From positions 15,097 through 59,902 of the forward strand of contig JAPLOP010000001.1 of the NCBI GenBank assembly GCA_026400645.1: 44,806 nucleotides of DNA. The letters are read 5' to 3'. The notes beneath the pieces are model-generated. The model was given only the letters and a program-made list of their open reading frames with translations, had not been told where the DNA came from and searched no databases. This DNA is from Alphaproteobacteria bacterium. Its GTDB lineage: Bacteria > Pseudomonadota > Alphaproteobacteria > Paracaedibacterales > CAIULA01. Each line of letters begins with the position of its first letter. The stretch's first letter is position 1. Below are positions 17,531 through 26,226 of this stretch, one piece after another. Both the position numbers and the translations under genes were made by a program.

Positions 17531-18109
17531 ATGTTAAAAATAGCATCATTATTGATTTTATTCATTGCGGGCAGCATGAATCAGGGCATCGCAGGAGCGA
17601 AGGACGGCCCCTGGGAGACTTGTTCGCTAGGCTGCTCAAAAAGCAGTTGCAAAGAATTCGACGAGGCAAAACGATGCAATGAAGTTTGTTCGGCTAAGCA
17701 AATTCCAAATTGTCGTGCCGCTTACTGGGCAAATTGCACAAAAAAGGACGGAGAATATTGTGACACATCAGGGAAAGCCCGCTTGTGCCATAAGATTGGG
17801 ATTGAGGATAAGAAATCAGAGGGCGATATAAATCCATGCCTTCAGAATTTTTGCTCGACACAATGCACAAAGGAGGGTTATTGCAGCAAGGACACAAATG
17901 GATTGGCTTGTCAGGGTTTATGTAAAACAATACTAACAGAAGACGAAATCAAACCTTGTCTTATGGATTATTGCAAGGAAAACTGTAATGGGATTGGATC
18001 TGCTTGTTCGGGTGATAAACACAAGAAAAGTTGTAATACGATATGCGCGGATTTAACACCAGACGAAAACGAAAAATGCCAAGCGCAAACTCATTCTAAG
18101 CATCGTTGA
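17531..18109 (+). CDS. Exported protein with four six-cysteine repeats
   Basis: A 192-residue paralogue of the protein at 9872-10414, sharing a signal peptide of the same style (MLKIASLLILFIAGSMNQGIAG) and the repeating cysteine pattern. Twenty-two cysteines form four modules of about 40 residues, C-x3-C-x(4-6)-C-x8-C-x3-C-x(7-11)-C. The second module has lost two cysteines. Module junctions share a C-L-x2-aromatic-C or similar signature (CLQNFC, CLMDYC). Sequence identity outside the cysteines is low, so the duplication is old or divergence fast. It has its own CtrA-type promoter. Its end lies 37 nt before a palindromic element. Function unknown. Confidence 0.75.
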   Translation: MLKIASLLILFIAGSMNQGIAGAKDGPWETCSLGCSKSSCKEFDEAKRCNEVCSAKQIPNCRAAYWANCTKKDGEYCDTSGKARLCHKIGIEDKKSEGDINPCLQNFCSTQCTKEGYCSKDTNGLACQGLCKTILTEDEIKPCLMDYCKENCNGIGSACSGDKHKKSCNTICADLTPDENEKCQAQTHSKHR

Positions 18110-18146
18110 GGGCTGCTTTTGTTATCGATCATCAGTAACTAAATTT

Positions 18147-18284
18147 ATACCATTTTCAATAAATCTTCATGAGTTCTGGATTGCTCGATGGGCTGTGCCC
18201 TGCACGCCGCGACGTCATGGCGAACGAACGGAGTGAGTGTGGCCATCCAGGAAACTCACACCGGTCATTTATTGAAAATGGTAT
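18147..18284. mobile_element. MITE-like palindromic element with clean terminal repeats
   Basis: The terminal inverted repeats are a perfect 18-bp match: ATACCATTTTCAATAAAT at 18147-18164 and its complement at 18267-18284. The interior carries CTGGATTGCTCGATGGGC, GACGTCATGGCGAACG and GTGGCCATCCAGGAAAC, the parts that recur through the window. The right end abuts the stop codon of the gene ending at 18284. This is the best-preserved member of the family. Confidence 0.75.
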
Positions 18285-18625
18285 TATCCGCTGAATTCAT
18301 CAAACGCCGCCAGGGCATCCGCTGCATACATCAACGATGGGCCGCCACCCATGTAAATGGCCATCGCCAGAACCTCAGTCAGTTCTGCGCGGGATGCACC
18401 AAGCTTAACCAGCGTTTGGGCATGAAAGCCAATGCATCCATCACAGCGGGCTGCCACACCCAATGCAATCGCAATCAGTTCCTTTGTTTTTTTATCCAGC
18501 GCGCCATCTTTTGTGGATGCCTGGGCCAACGCGCTAAATCCAGCCATAGCATCCGGGATTTCCTTGCGTAATTTGGCCAGGGATGCGGAAATATCCTTGG
18601 TGATTTCTTTGTACTGCTTTGTCAT
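18284..18625 (-). CDS. Carboxymuconolactone decarboxylase family protein (AhpD-like)
   Basis: A 113-residue all-helical protein of the CMD/AhpD superfamily. The redox pair is C61-x2-C64 with H68 four residues later (ARCDGCIGFHAQTLVKLGA), the arrangement used by AhpD-like alkylhydroperoxidases. The exact substrate is unknown. Its start codon overlaps the xerD stop (18622-18625), so it is co-transcribed with and coupled to xerD. Its TAA stop is shared with the edge of a palindromic element. Confidence 0.85.
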   Translation of the reverse strand: MTKQYKEITKDISASLAKLRKEIPDAMAGFSALAQASTKDGALDKKTKELIAIALGVAARCDGCIGFHAQTLVKLGASRAELTEVLAMAIYMGGGPSLMYAADALAAFDEFSG

Positions 18626-19617
18626 AAATTTCTTTCTTTTGTCAGGGGGTGATGGGTGGTTACCATATCCAGTATAGTATCCGGAATCACGTGAGTATAG
18701 ATCTGTGTTGTTGCAATGTCAGCATGCCCCAATAATTTTTGGATCACCAATAAATCGGCCCCTCCGCGTAGCATGTGTGTTGCAAAGGCGTGCCTTAAGA
18801 TGTGCGGGGAAAACGTGTCCGGATCTAGATTCGCCACCAGAGCACGCTGTTTTAATAATTGCCCGAACCTTTGTCGTGTTAAGTGCCCGTCTTTGCTGGA
18901 TGATGGAAAAAGCCAGCTTTGGGCCCTTAGATTCTTTTTGGTGACAAATTGCTCCCTGATCGCTAGATAATTTTGCAAGGCAATGACCGCCGGTGGATTG
19001 AGCGGAACCAAACGTTCCTTACCCCCCTTGCCCAACACATGAACCATATTTTGCAGGGTTTTTCGATCCCGATCAACCATCAGGCTTCTAAGCGGCAAAC
19101 CAACAAGCTCACTCACCCTAAGGCCGCTTGCGTAAAGCGTTTCCAAAAGGGCGGCCATTCGAACCCCCTCGACAGTTTCATCCTGATAGACCGACTGCAA
19201 CAAGATTTCAATCTGTACCTCTGTTACCGTTTTTGGCAATGGGCGTTTTATTTTTGTTGCCGATAATTGGGATGTGGGATTACTTGCGCACAAACCATCC
19301 TCTGCCAGAAAGCCATAAAATTGCTTTAGGCTGGAAACGCGTCGCGCAAGCGTGGTTGTTTTAAATCCTTTTTTCTGGAGGGTTTCCAGATACGCCAGCA
19401 TCGTATCGTTGGTGGCGGTTAGCGGAGATTGTTTTTCTAAAAAACCAAAATAATCCTGAATATCAGCTTTATAGGATGAAAGGGTGTTGCTTGACGCCCC
19501 TTTTTCGGCTGCCATGCCTTCTAGAAACCGCTCAACAAGGTTATGAGGGTGAACATTGGGAACTGTCACTTTGGTAATGTCACTTTGGCAGCTGACTATC
19601 CGGAACTTCTTTTTCAA
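18622..19617 (-). CDS. xerD: Tyrosine recombinase XerD
   Basis: A cytosolic site-specific recombinase that, with XerC, resolves chromosome dimers at dif. All catalytic residues are visible: R167 (SGLRVSEL), K200 (GKGGKER), H272 and R275 (HILRHAFATHML), H298 (LLGHADIATTQ) and the nucleophile Y307 (IYTHV). The N-terminal SAM-like domain starts near residue 25 (HNLVERFLEGMAAEKGAS). The frame opens with a TTG at 19617, inside the small upstream gene; a GTG at 19569 is an alternative that would remove 16 weakly conserved residues. Neither has a strong ribosome binding site, so coupling to the upstream gene is likely. XerD is favoured over XerC by sequence feel only. Confidence 0.88.
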   Translation of the reverse strand: MKKKFRIVSCQSDITKVTVPNVHPHNLVERFLEGMAAEKGASSNTLSSYKADIQDYFGFLEKQSPLTATNDTMLAYLETLQKKGFKTTTLARRVSSLKQFYGFLAEDGLCASNPTSQLSATKIKRPLPKTVTEVQIEILLQSVYQDETVEGVRMAALLETLYASGLRVSELVGLPLRSLMVDRDRKTLQNMVHVLGKGGKERLVPLNPPAVIALQNYLAIREQFVTKKNLRAQSWLFPSSSKDGHLTRQRFGQLLKQRALVANLDPDTFSPHILRHAFATHMLRGGADLLVIQKLLGHADIATTQIYTHVIPDTILDMVTTHHPLTKERNL

Positions 19618-19714
19618 CTGTTAGCGGGACAACGGAAACGCCAACCCCGCCCAGAAAAACAATGGCCGCAACAGCACATGATACCAAAACAATCCATATA
19701 GATTTAAGCAACAT
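19580..19714 (-). CDS. Small membrane peptide between pth and xerD
   Basis: A 44-codon frame beginning MLLKSIWIVLVSCAVAA with one hydrophobic segment (residues 5-30) and a short charged tail (VEKEVPDSQLPK). It starts 11 nt after the pth stop, with AGGA 9 nt before the ATG, and overlaps the first 38 bases of xerD in another frame. Position and ribosome binding site argue that it is translated, perhaps feeding ribosomes to xerD. No family is recognised. Confidence 0.5.
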   Translation of the reverse strand: MLLKSIWIVLVSCAVAAIVFLGGVGVSVVPLTVEKEVPDSQLPK

Positions 19715-19725
19715 ACTATATATCC

Positions 19726-20286
19726 TTAATTCTTTAATCCATTAACCCATGTGGCGGGGGTGGTTGTATCAAAAAGTGTCGGGGCCTGACCTGCGACAGA
19801 CGATAAAAGCGGAACAAGCCAATCATGGTCTTCTGATCGAAAGTTGGACAAAACATAGGCAGATACGGCATCTTTATGGCCAGGATGACCAATTCCAATG
19901 CGCAGTCGCCAGTAATCCTTGCCAACAGCCTGGTCAATACTAACCAACCCATTGTGGCCGCCACTGCTGCCACCGATCTTTAATTTTACCTGACCGGGAT
20001 TCAAATCCAGATCGTCATGAACGACGTATACAGAACTCAAGGGCAGCTTATAGAACTTAATTAACGGCCCTACAGCTTGCCCCGATAAATTCATATAGGT
20101 AAGTGGTTTGCACAAAATAACCCTGTGCGGACCAATTTTACCCTCGGTTACAAGGGCGTTGAACTTGGTGCGAAACGGCGGAAAGTCGTAACTTTCCGCA
20201 ATCGTGTCCACAACCATAAATCCAACATTGTGCCGATTCAGGGCATATTGCGCGCCGGGATTACCCAGCCCAACAAAAACAAACAT
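19726..20286 (-). CDS. pth: Peptidyl-tRNA hydrolase
   Basis: Recycles peptidyl-tRNA released from stalled ribosomes. The ATG at 20286 gives MFVFVGLGNPGAQYALNRHNVGF, the canonical N-terminus with the catalytic histidine in RHNVGF. The frame is open 28 codons further upstream into rplY and that part should be dropped. Other family motifs are LCKPLTYMNLSGQAV, VVHDDLDLNPG and KIGGSSGGHNGLVSI. At 186 residues it is standard length. It follows rplY by 10 nt, a common pairing (rplY-pth). Confidence 0.95.
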   Translation of the reverse strand: MFVFVGLGNPGAQYALNRHNVGFMVVDTIAESYDFPPFRTKFNALVTEGKIGPHRVILCKPLTYMNLSGQAVGPLIKFYKLPLSSVYVVHDDLDLNPGQVKLKIGGSSGGHNGLVSIDQAVGKDYWRLRIGIGHPGHKDAVSAYVLSNFRSEDHDWLVPLLSSVAGQAPTLFDTTTPATWVNGLKN

Positions 20287-20296
20287 GATACCAGCG

Positions 20297-20890
20297 TTAT
20301 TTCGCGGCTGCTTCTTCGCCAAATCCACTTGGGGCAACGATTGTCGCCAATACATCATCACGATCAGCATGCGCTGCCTTTGTTCCCGCTGGCAATGTAA
20401 TAGAGCTTAAATGAATGCCTCGGCCCATTTCGGCACCAGCCAGGTCAATCACCAAATTTTCTGGAATCGCCTGAGGGGAACAAATCATTTCCAATGAATG
20501 GACAACGATGTTCAGAACACCGCCAAGCTTGAGGCCGGGCGCTTTGTCTTCATTCGCAAAAGTAATTGGAACAAAAACATGAACCTTTGCGTTTGCCCCA
20601 AGTCTTTGAAAATCGACATGAAGGGGGAAATCTGTCACAGGGTGAAGCTGTACAAATTTTGGGATAACCTGTTCACTGTTTCCATTAACGGATAAGTTAA
20701 TCACCCTGTTAAAGAACGCTAATGTCTGGCATTCCAACGCTAATGTTTTATAGTCCACAGAAATCATTTGTGGTTCTTTGTTGTCTCCGTAAACGATCCC
20801 GGGAACCTTACCATCACGACGCAAAGAACGCGCCACTCCCGTTCCACTGTCGGACCTTGCTTCTGCTTGCATCATTCCACTGGCGCTCAT
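20297..20890 (-). CDS. rplY: Ribosomal protein bL25 (CTC form)
   Basis: Binds 5S rRNA in the large subunit. The 197-residue CTC form has the L25 domain at residues 8-95 (GVARSLRRDGKVPGIVYGDNKEP, LHPVTDFPLHVDFQRL) and a C-terminal beta domain (VPITFANEDKAPGLKLGGVLN, IHLSSITLPAGTK). AGGAG lies 10 nt before the ATG. It heads the rplY-pth-small peptide-xerD-CMD run on the minus strand. Confidence 0.95.
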   Translation of the reverse strand: MSASGMMQAEARSDSGTGVARSLRRDGKVPGIVYGDNKEPQMISVDYKTLALECQTLAFFNRVINLSVNGNSEQVIPKFVQLHPVTDFPLHVDFQRLGANAKVHVFVPITFANEDKAPGLKLGGVLNIVVHSLEMICSPQAIPENLVIDLAGAEMGRGIHLSSITLPAGTKAAHADRDDVLATIVAPSGFGEEAAAK

Positions 20891-20990
20891 ATCTTCGGAC
20901 TCCTACTCAAAAAAAATGTATGTTACTACCTTACATACACGATTACGAAGATTTTTTCAAACAATACAGTTGTTTCTGATTGTAATTTTA

Positions 20991-21193
20991 TAACGTAGTC
21001 CGAGTTCGACGTAAGGGCAGCATCAAAACAAGATCCCGCCTTAGTTTTCCTCCGGCTTGACCGGGGAAACCTATAGGTTGCCCCAGCTGATAAAGATCAT
21101 TTTCATTCTCTGGACCCTATGGGTCAAGCCATAGGAAAACTTGCTTTTGTCTGAGTTTTATTGACTTGTTGCATCGAACTGGGGTTAACGTAG
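20991..21193. mobile_element. MITE-like element with probable 8-bp target duplication
   Basis: The octamer TAACGTAG occurs directly repeated at 20991-20998 and 21186-21193. Just inside are inverted ends, GAGTTCGACG on the left and CGAACTGGGG on the right. The interior holds two CTTGACC-core hairpins (about 21046-21068, CCTCCGGCTTGACCGGGG; and 21114-21136, CCCTATGGGTCAAGCC ATAGG). Related elements are at 24272-24439 and 35338-35537. The rest of the 323-bp rplY-esterase spacer shows no gene. Confidence 0.65.
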
Positions 21194-21213
21194 CCATCCG
21201 AAAAATCTGCGTC

Positions 21214-22239
21214 TTACTTCTGCGCCCCATAAATACCCTTCAGTTGGTCCGCCATAAAGGCAACAGCCCCTTCGGCTTCTGGAAAAAGTCCAAAGAATTG
21301 CGCAAACGTATGAATAACCCCATGAACACTAATGCACCTGACATCGTTGCCATTTTCCCGAAGTTTCCTTGCGAATGCCTCTGTTTCCGGCTGCAATGGA
21401 TCAATCTGTGCTGAAACGATAACAACTGGGGGGAAATTTTCCAGATCTGATGCCAATAATGGGGACAACAATGGATTAAAGTCGACTTCGTCCAGCCTGT
21501 TTTGCACATAGCATTTAACCAAAATATCAATTCGATCCCGGGACAAGAAATACCCCTCGTCATACACAAATTCATCCCCCCTGATCCGAAGGTCAAGCGC
21601 CGGATAAATCAACAACAATCCCAATGGATGAATGGCCTGTTTGCGTTGACGAAGGGCCATCACTAGGGCCGTTACCAAATTTCCACCACCGCTGTCACCG
21701 GCCACAAAGATTTGATTCGGCTTTATTTGCAAGGTTTTATGATTCTCAATACACCAGTCATACGCCGACAAAACATCGTTCAGTCCACATGGAAAAGGAT
21801 TCTCTGGTGCCAAACGGTAATCGACAGCCAAAACGTTATAGCCGGTCTTTTGACACAGATGCCGACATAAATTATCGTGGGTTTCAAGATCACCACGGGA
21901 CCACCCGCCCCCATGAACAAAGAAAATCAGCGGTGTTTCAGGGGTACCATTTTGGTACAGTCTGACCGGTATGGCGTGGTCGGATTCTTGTTCTTTTAAT
22001 GGATTCGAAGAAGGCACAGTAAATGTTTCAACATTTCTCAGGGGGATAACTTCTCCCTGCCATTTCTGTGATATTTCGGCATAAGACGAACGCCCAAAAT
22101 CCAGGAACTCCTGGGGGGTTTTATCCCCCTCCTGGCAGAATTTTATGGCAACATCATTTGTATATTTAATAAGGATGCGCGAACCTTCGGTAATGTCGCG
22201 ATCGTTTTCACCGGTTTTATTGATCACAGGAACTGTCAT
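21214..22239 (-). CDS. Alpha/beta hydrolase, hormone-sensitive-lipase family esterase
   Basis: A 341-residue carboxylic ester hydrolase of family IV. The oxyanion-hole motif is HGGGW at about residue 108. The nucleophile is S183 in VAGDSGGGN. The acid and base are in SAQIDPLQPETEAF and in GVIHTFAQF. About 100 residues precede the core, forming a cap region. No signal peptide is seen, so it is probably cytoplasmic. It stands alone between repeats and a binding-protein gene; the substrate is unknown. Confidence 0.88.
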   Translation of the reverse strand: MTVPVINKTGENDRDITEGSRILIKYTNDVAIKFCQEGDKTPQEFLDFGRSSYAEISQKWQGEVIPLRNVETFTVPSSNPLKEQESDHAIPVRLYQNGTPETPLIFFVHGGGWSRGDLETHDNLCRHLCQKTGYNVLAVDYRLAPENPFPCGLNDVLSAYDWCIENHKTLQIKPNQIFVAGDSGGGNLVTALVMALRQRKQAIHPLGLLLIYPALDLRIRGDEFVYDEGYFLSRDRIDILVKCYVQNRLDEVDFNPLLSPLLASDLENFPPVVIVSAQIDPLQPETEAFARKLRENGNDVRCISVHGVIHTFAQFFGLFPEAEGAVAFMADQLKGIYGAQK

Positions 22240-22314
22240 ATTAATCTCTCTCTGATTGTGTAGCTTCTATACTATAGACTATACAATCAAATCATAAATA
22301 AATCGTTAACGGGT

Positions 22315-24243
22315 TCACTTTATTTGTGGTGACCAACCCCAATTCATAACATTTGTCCCAATTTCGGGATCCACCTTGGGATGGGCCACTTTATCCACCC
22401 AATATGCCCAACGAATGTTGTTGTCATACATCAAGGGAATCTGGTACATGCTGTACATCACATATCGATCCAGGGCATGCACTGCGGCAGCCTGCGTTTC
22501 CTGATCAGTTGCCTGCGTCACATTCTTTGCCAATTCCTCGGCAATTGGATCTTTCATTCCGATGTGATTACTGCTTCCCTTGACATCAGCAACTTTAACA
22601 CCAAAGTAATAGGGTTGTTCGTTGCCGGGCGATAATGAATTCGCCCACGCGTGAATCATCATGTCAAAATCACGATCAATCACGCGATTTTCATACTGAA
22701 CCGCATCCATCATCCTGACAGACAAATTGATCCCGAGTTTTTTAAGACTTTCGCGATAGGCAAGAACGATTTTTTCCAACAGAGGGTCTTTGATCATGAA
22801 TTCGAACGTCATGATTTGACCTTTGTCATTGACGCGCTTTCCATTTTTTATTGTCCAACCTGCTTCCTTTAACAATCGATCAGCCTCTGCCAAGTTTGCG
22901 CGCTGATCCCCATTGCCATCGGTCCTTGCAGGTGAAAATTCTTTTTCCAGCATCGTTTTGAAAAAACCTGGCTCAATCCGGGAGGCATATTTTTGTAAAA
23001 TTTCCTTTTCCTTACCAACAGCTGGTCCATGATGCGCCAAAAACGTATTAGCAAAAAGACTGTTCGGGCATTTCATTGTTCCATAAAATACCATTTTGTT
23101 GAGCGTATCAAAATCCAACGCCAACCCTAATGCTTGCCGAATTCGACTATCAGAAAAAACTGGCCGACGCATGTTAAAAATAATCGTCTTGACGGGAACA
23201 GGCCGACGATGTGAATCATTAACCTTTTCGACGCGTCCATCCTTGACGGCAGCAAAATTATAACCCGTTTGCCATTGGTTGGGGTTGGTTTCAAAATAAG
23301 CGTCAAATTCACCGGCCGTAAAGGCCTGGAACTGAGATTGCGCATTTTTAAAGTAGTCAATTCGAATTGTGTCGAAATTGTATTGCCCCTTATTAACCGG
23401 CAAATCCTTTGCCCAATAATTGGGATCCCGCTGATACGTTATCGAACGCCCCTGATCAACGGCCCCAACCCTATAAGGACCGCTGCCCATAATAACAGTC
23501 AGGCCACTATTAGCAAAATCGACCGTTGATAATTGTGCTTTCGATAAAACATACAACATGGATAGTCCCAATGGCAGCTCGGGATCATACTGCCCACTAT
23601 CATTTGGTTTGAAACTTATTTTTATGGTGGTCGGATTGATGATTTCCATTTTATCAATGCGGGAATAATGCTGACGGTATCGGGGCCATCCCTTGTCCCG
23701 CAACAATTCAATCGTAAAGCGAACATCCTCTGCTGTAACCGGGGATCCATCATGGAACCGTGCATTTGGATTCAGATAAAATGTAATGGATGAATTGTTG
23801 GGGGCAAGCTCCACACCCTCCGCCAACAAACCGTATAATGTAAAGGGCTCGCCAACCGCCCGCACCATGAGCGTTTCATGGGTTATAAGGACCCCCTGAG
23901 CAGCAATACCCATAACAATAAAATTATTAATACTGTCAAACCCACCAACTGTCCCCAAACGAAGGGTTCCGCCCTTTGGCGCATCAGGGTTCACATGATT
24001 AAAATGCGCAAAATTATCCGGATAAAGCGGCTTGCCAAATCGCGACAATGATCGAACAGCTGTGGCTGGCAAGGCAATTGTTTTTTTGATTGGAATATTC
24101 TTAGGTTCAGGGACGGCAACTAAAGGCGCTGTTTGCACCTTTGTGGACGGAACGTCAGACTTAAATGCCCCTTTATTGATCGTATAAGTAATCACCGTCA
24201 ACAAACTCAGTGCAAGAATTATCATAGGTCCAAATTTTTTCAT
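22315..24243 (-). CDS. YejA-like extracellular solute-binding protein (family 5)
   Basis: A periplasmic peptide/oligopeptide-binding protein of the family 5 (DppA/YejA) type, 642 residues from the ATG at 24243. That start directly begins a signal peptide (MKKFGPMIILALSLLTVITY); the frame upstream is not supported. Family motifs are HFNHVNPDAPKGGTLRLGTVGGFDSIN, FHDGSPVTAEDVRFTIELL, DYFKNAQSQFQAFTAGEFDAYFE and RRPVFSDSRIRQALGLALDFDTLN, which are closest to YejA. The yejB, yejE and yejF partners are not adjacent, so the permease must be elsewhere or lost. Confidence 0.85.
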   Translation of the reverse strand: MKKFGPMIILALSLLTVITYTINKGAFKSDVPSTKVQTAPLVAVPEPKNIPIKKTIALPATAVRSLSRFGKPLYPDNFAHFNHVNPDAPKGGTLRLGTVGGFDSINNFIVMGIAAQGVLITHETLMVRAVGEPFTLYGLLAEGVELAPNNSSITFYLNPNARFHDGSPVTAEDVRFTIELLRDKGWPRYRQHYSRIDKMEIINPTTIKISFKPNDSGQYDPELPLGLSMLYVLSKAQLSTVDFANSGLTVIMGSGPYRVGAVDQGRSITYQRDPNYWAKDLPVNKGQYNFDTIRIDYFKNAQSQFQAFTAGEFDAYFETNPNQWQTGYNFAAVKDGRVEKVNDSHRRPVPVKTIIFNMRRPVFSDSRIRQALGLALDFDTLNKMVFYGTMKCPNSLFANTFLAHHGPAVGKEKEILQKYASRIEPGFFKTMLEKEFSPARTDGNGDQRANLAEADRLLKEAGWTIKNGKRVNDKGQIMTFEFMIKDPLLEKIVLAYRESLKKLGINLSVRMMDAVQYENRVIDRDFDMMIHAWANSLSPGNEQPYYFGVKVADVKGSSNHIGMKDPIAEELAKNVTQATDQETQAAAVHALDRYVMYSMYQIPLMYDNNIRWAYWVDKVAHPKVDPEIGTNVMNWGWSPQIK

Positions 24244-24271
24244 TTCTGGGGCACCCTTTATTTTAATTGTT

Positions 24272-24439
24272 GGACTGAGTTCGATATAACAAGCCAATAA
24301 AACCCGGACAAGGAAGTCTCCCTATGGCTTGACCATAGGGTCCAGAGAAGGAAATCGATCCTTATCGGCTGGATCCTCCGGTCAAGCCGGAGGAAGACTA
24401 GGGTGAGTCCTGTTGATACCGCTCTTATCTCGAACTCAG
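24272..24439. mobile_element. MITE-like element with paired CTTGACC hairpins
   Basis: The inverted ends are CTGAGTTCGATATAA (from 24275) and TTATCTCGAACTCAG (to 24439). Within lie two hairpins with the shared core but different arms: CCCTATGGCTTGACCATAGGG near 24320 (split here as CCCTATGG and CCATAGGG around CTTGA) and TCCTCCGGTCAAGCCGGAGGA (TCCTCCGG and CCGGAGGA) near 24374. It sits between the binding protein gene and the ABC-F gene; its right end lies 5 nt from the ABC-F stop. Confidence 0.65.
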
Positions 24440-24444
24440 ATTTG

Positions 24445-25905
24445 TCATTCTCTTGTGAGTCTTTTTACCATGGAGGCCATAGGATTAACAGAAAAAATAA
24501 TACCATCCTCAATTTGATAAAAACATGTCACAGAAATCTCTCTCAAAAAGGAATCATCATGAGAGATTACAATCAACGCCCCCGAATACTCTTTCAATAC
24601 CTGAATAATGTGGTCACGGGTTTCAAGATCCAGATTGTTGGTGACTTCGTCCAGAATCAAAAGCTTTGGCGTTTTTGCTGCTATTTGCGCCAGGGAAAGA
24701 CGGGCTTTCTCGCCCCCTGATAATTGTGCCACAGAACAATTCACCTCCTCATTTTTGCGAAACAAAAAATCGTTCAAATGCGACCTGATTTCAGCATGGG
24801 ACCATAACGGCACCAAATCAACAATCGATTCAATCACGGTTTTTTCCAATGACAACGTGCCATAATGCTGATCAAGATAACCAATATCCTCTGGTTTTGG
24901 GGTAGTCCAATTGCCTTGCCGTGTGATGCATGGATCCCCCAGAATCCCCTTAATCAGCGTCGATTTTCCGCTGGCATTGTCGCCCATTAGTACTATGCGA
25001 TCTCGCGAATTCAATTCCAGGTTGATTTTAGAAAGCAGGGCTTTATCGTACCCAACGCTTGCGTCCACAATGGAAACAAGGGTTCGATCCTTAATATCCG
25101 CGGCATCAATGGAAAATTTTGGCTTGATAATTTCGGGTAAACGCAATTCCGACAACCGGTCGGATAGATGCTGTTTTTTACCCTGAATTTCGCATTTTTT
25201 ACGACTGTCTGTGGATTCCGCCTGTCTTTCCTTGTCCCCGGCAACGACGGTCGGCCAATGGTTTTGCGCACGCTTTTTTTCGCCACTGATTTTGCTTTTC
25301 TTTGCGCGTTCTTGTTCCTTCATTAAGGCATGATGCATTTCGGTCCGTGATCGATTCAGTCCGGATACTTCTTTTTCGATGGAGGCACGTTTGCGGTTGA
25401 TTTCTTGCCTGTAATCATCGTACCGACCTGGAAAAATATGAACACGCTCATTATCGATGTGCCACAGCGTATCTATGCAAGTTCGCAATAAATCCTCATC
25501 ATGGGTGACAACAATCAGCGTTCCGGAATACGCCGCCATCATTCGCATCAATGATTTTCGGTGGCGCGTATCCAGATGATTGGTTGGCTCGTCCAGCAGC
25601 AAAATCGTGGGCTGTTGGACAAGCGCGTGAGTCAAGGCTTTATTAAGGCGCTGCCCACCGCTTAGAGTATCGTGATCGATAATGATTTGGGGCACATATC
25701 CAACAACGGCGGTGGGCGAAAGGGTGATCTCCCCATCCGTTGGCTTAACGGCCCCCTGCATCATTTGAAGCAAGGTGGATTTTCCACTGCCGTTCCGACC
25801 GATAATGCCAATGCGACTGCCGGGCTGGACATGCGTGGTAAAATTTTCGAAACAAATTTTGTGGGGGAATGACAGACTAACGTTTTTGAAATTGATTGCG
25901 GGCAT
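24445..25905 (-). CDS. ABC-F family ATPase
   Basis: A soluble twin-ATPase protein of 486 residues, without membrane segments, of the class that acts on the ribosome. The first cassette has Walker A GRNGSGKST, signature LSGGQRLNKAL and LLLDEPTNHLD. The second has GDNASGKST, LSGGEKARLSL and LLILDEVTNNLD. The linker is highly charged (ERAKKSKISGEKKRAQNHWP) and resembles that of ribosome-protection ABC-F proteins, so antibiotic protection is possible. Housekeeping EttA/Uup-type roles cannot be excluded. The ATG at 25905 (MPAINFKNVSLSF) has GAGAG 8 nt before it. Confidence 0.85.
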   Translation of the reverse strand: MPAINFKNVSLSFPHKICFENFTTHVQPGSRIGIIGRNGSGKSTLLQMMQGAVKPTDGEITLSPTAVVGYVPQIIIDHDTLSGGQRLNKALTHALVQQPTILLLDEPTNHLDTRHRKSLMRMMAAYSGTLIVVTHDEDLLRTCIDTLWHIDNERVHIFPGRYDDYRQEINRKRASIEKEVSGLNRSRTEMHHALMKEQERAKKSKISGEKKRAQNHWPTVVAGDKERQAESTDSRKKCEIQGKKQHLSDRLSELRLPEIIKPKFSIDAADIKDRTLVSIVDASVGYDKALLSKINLELNSRDRIVLMGDNASGKSTLIKGILGDPCITRQGNWTTPKPEDIGYLDQHYGTLSLEKTVIESIVDLVPLWSHAEIRSHLNDFLFRKNEEVNCSVAQLSGGEKARLSLAQIAAKTPKLLILDEVTNNLDLETRDHIIQVLKEYSGALIVISHDDSFLREISVTCFYQIEDGIIFSVNPMASMVKRLTRE

Positions 25906-26049
25906 AGAAAATTCTCTCAATACATCAAAGGACTTTTTTGATGAGGCTGCAATTTTATCAATTCGCAGCTAAAGCCCGTTTGGTGGGGCTTATTGAGGGA
26001 TTATTTTCATGATACGTACGATCCTTATATTCGTTCGCAGAACGAAGCC

Positions 26050-26139
26050 TGGCGGAGAGAGAGGGATTCGAACCCTCGATACGGTTCCCCGTATACACAC
26101 TTTCCAGGCGTGCGCCTTCAACCGCTCGGCCACCTCTCC
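26050..26139 (-). tRNA. tRNA-Ser (anticodon GGA)
   Basis: A class II tRNA on the minus strand: acceptor GGAGAGG/TCTCTCC, D-arm GGCCGAGCGGTTGAAGGC, anticodon loop CTGGAAA (anticodon GGA), a long variable arm (TATACGGGGAACCGTA) and T-loop GGTTCGAATCC. The discriminator is G, as expected for serine, and CCA is encoded. Confidence 0.95.
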
Positions 26140-26226
26140 CTGTTATGACTCACCTTAATATAACTCAAGCTTGCAAACAAGAACTCTGTTCACTTTTTTT
26201 CAAAGGAATCCGATTTAACAATGGAA

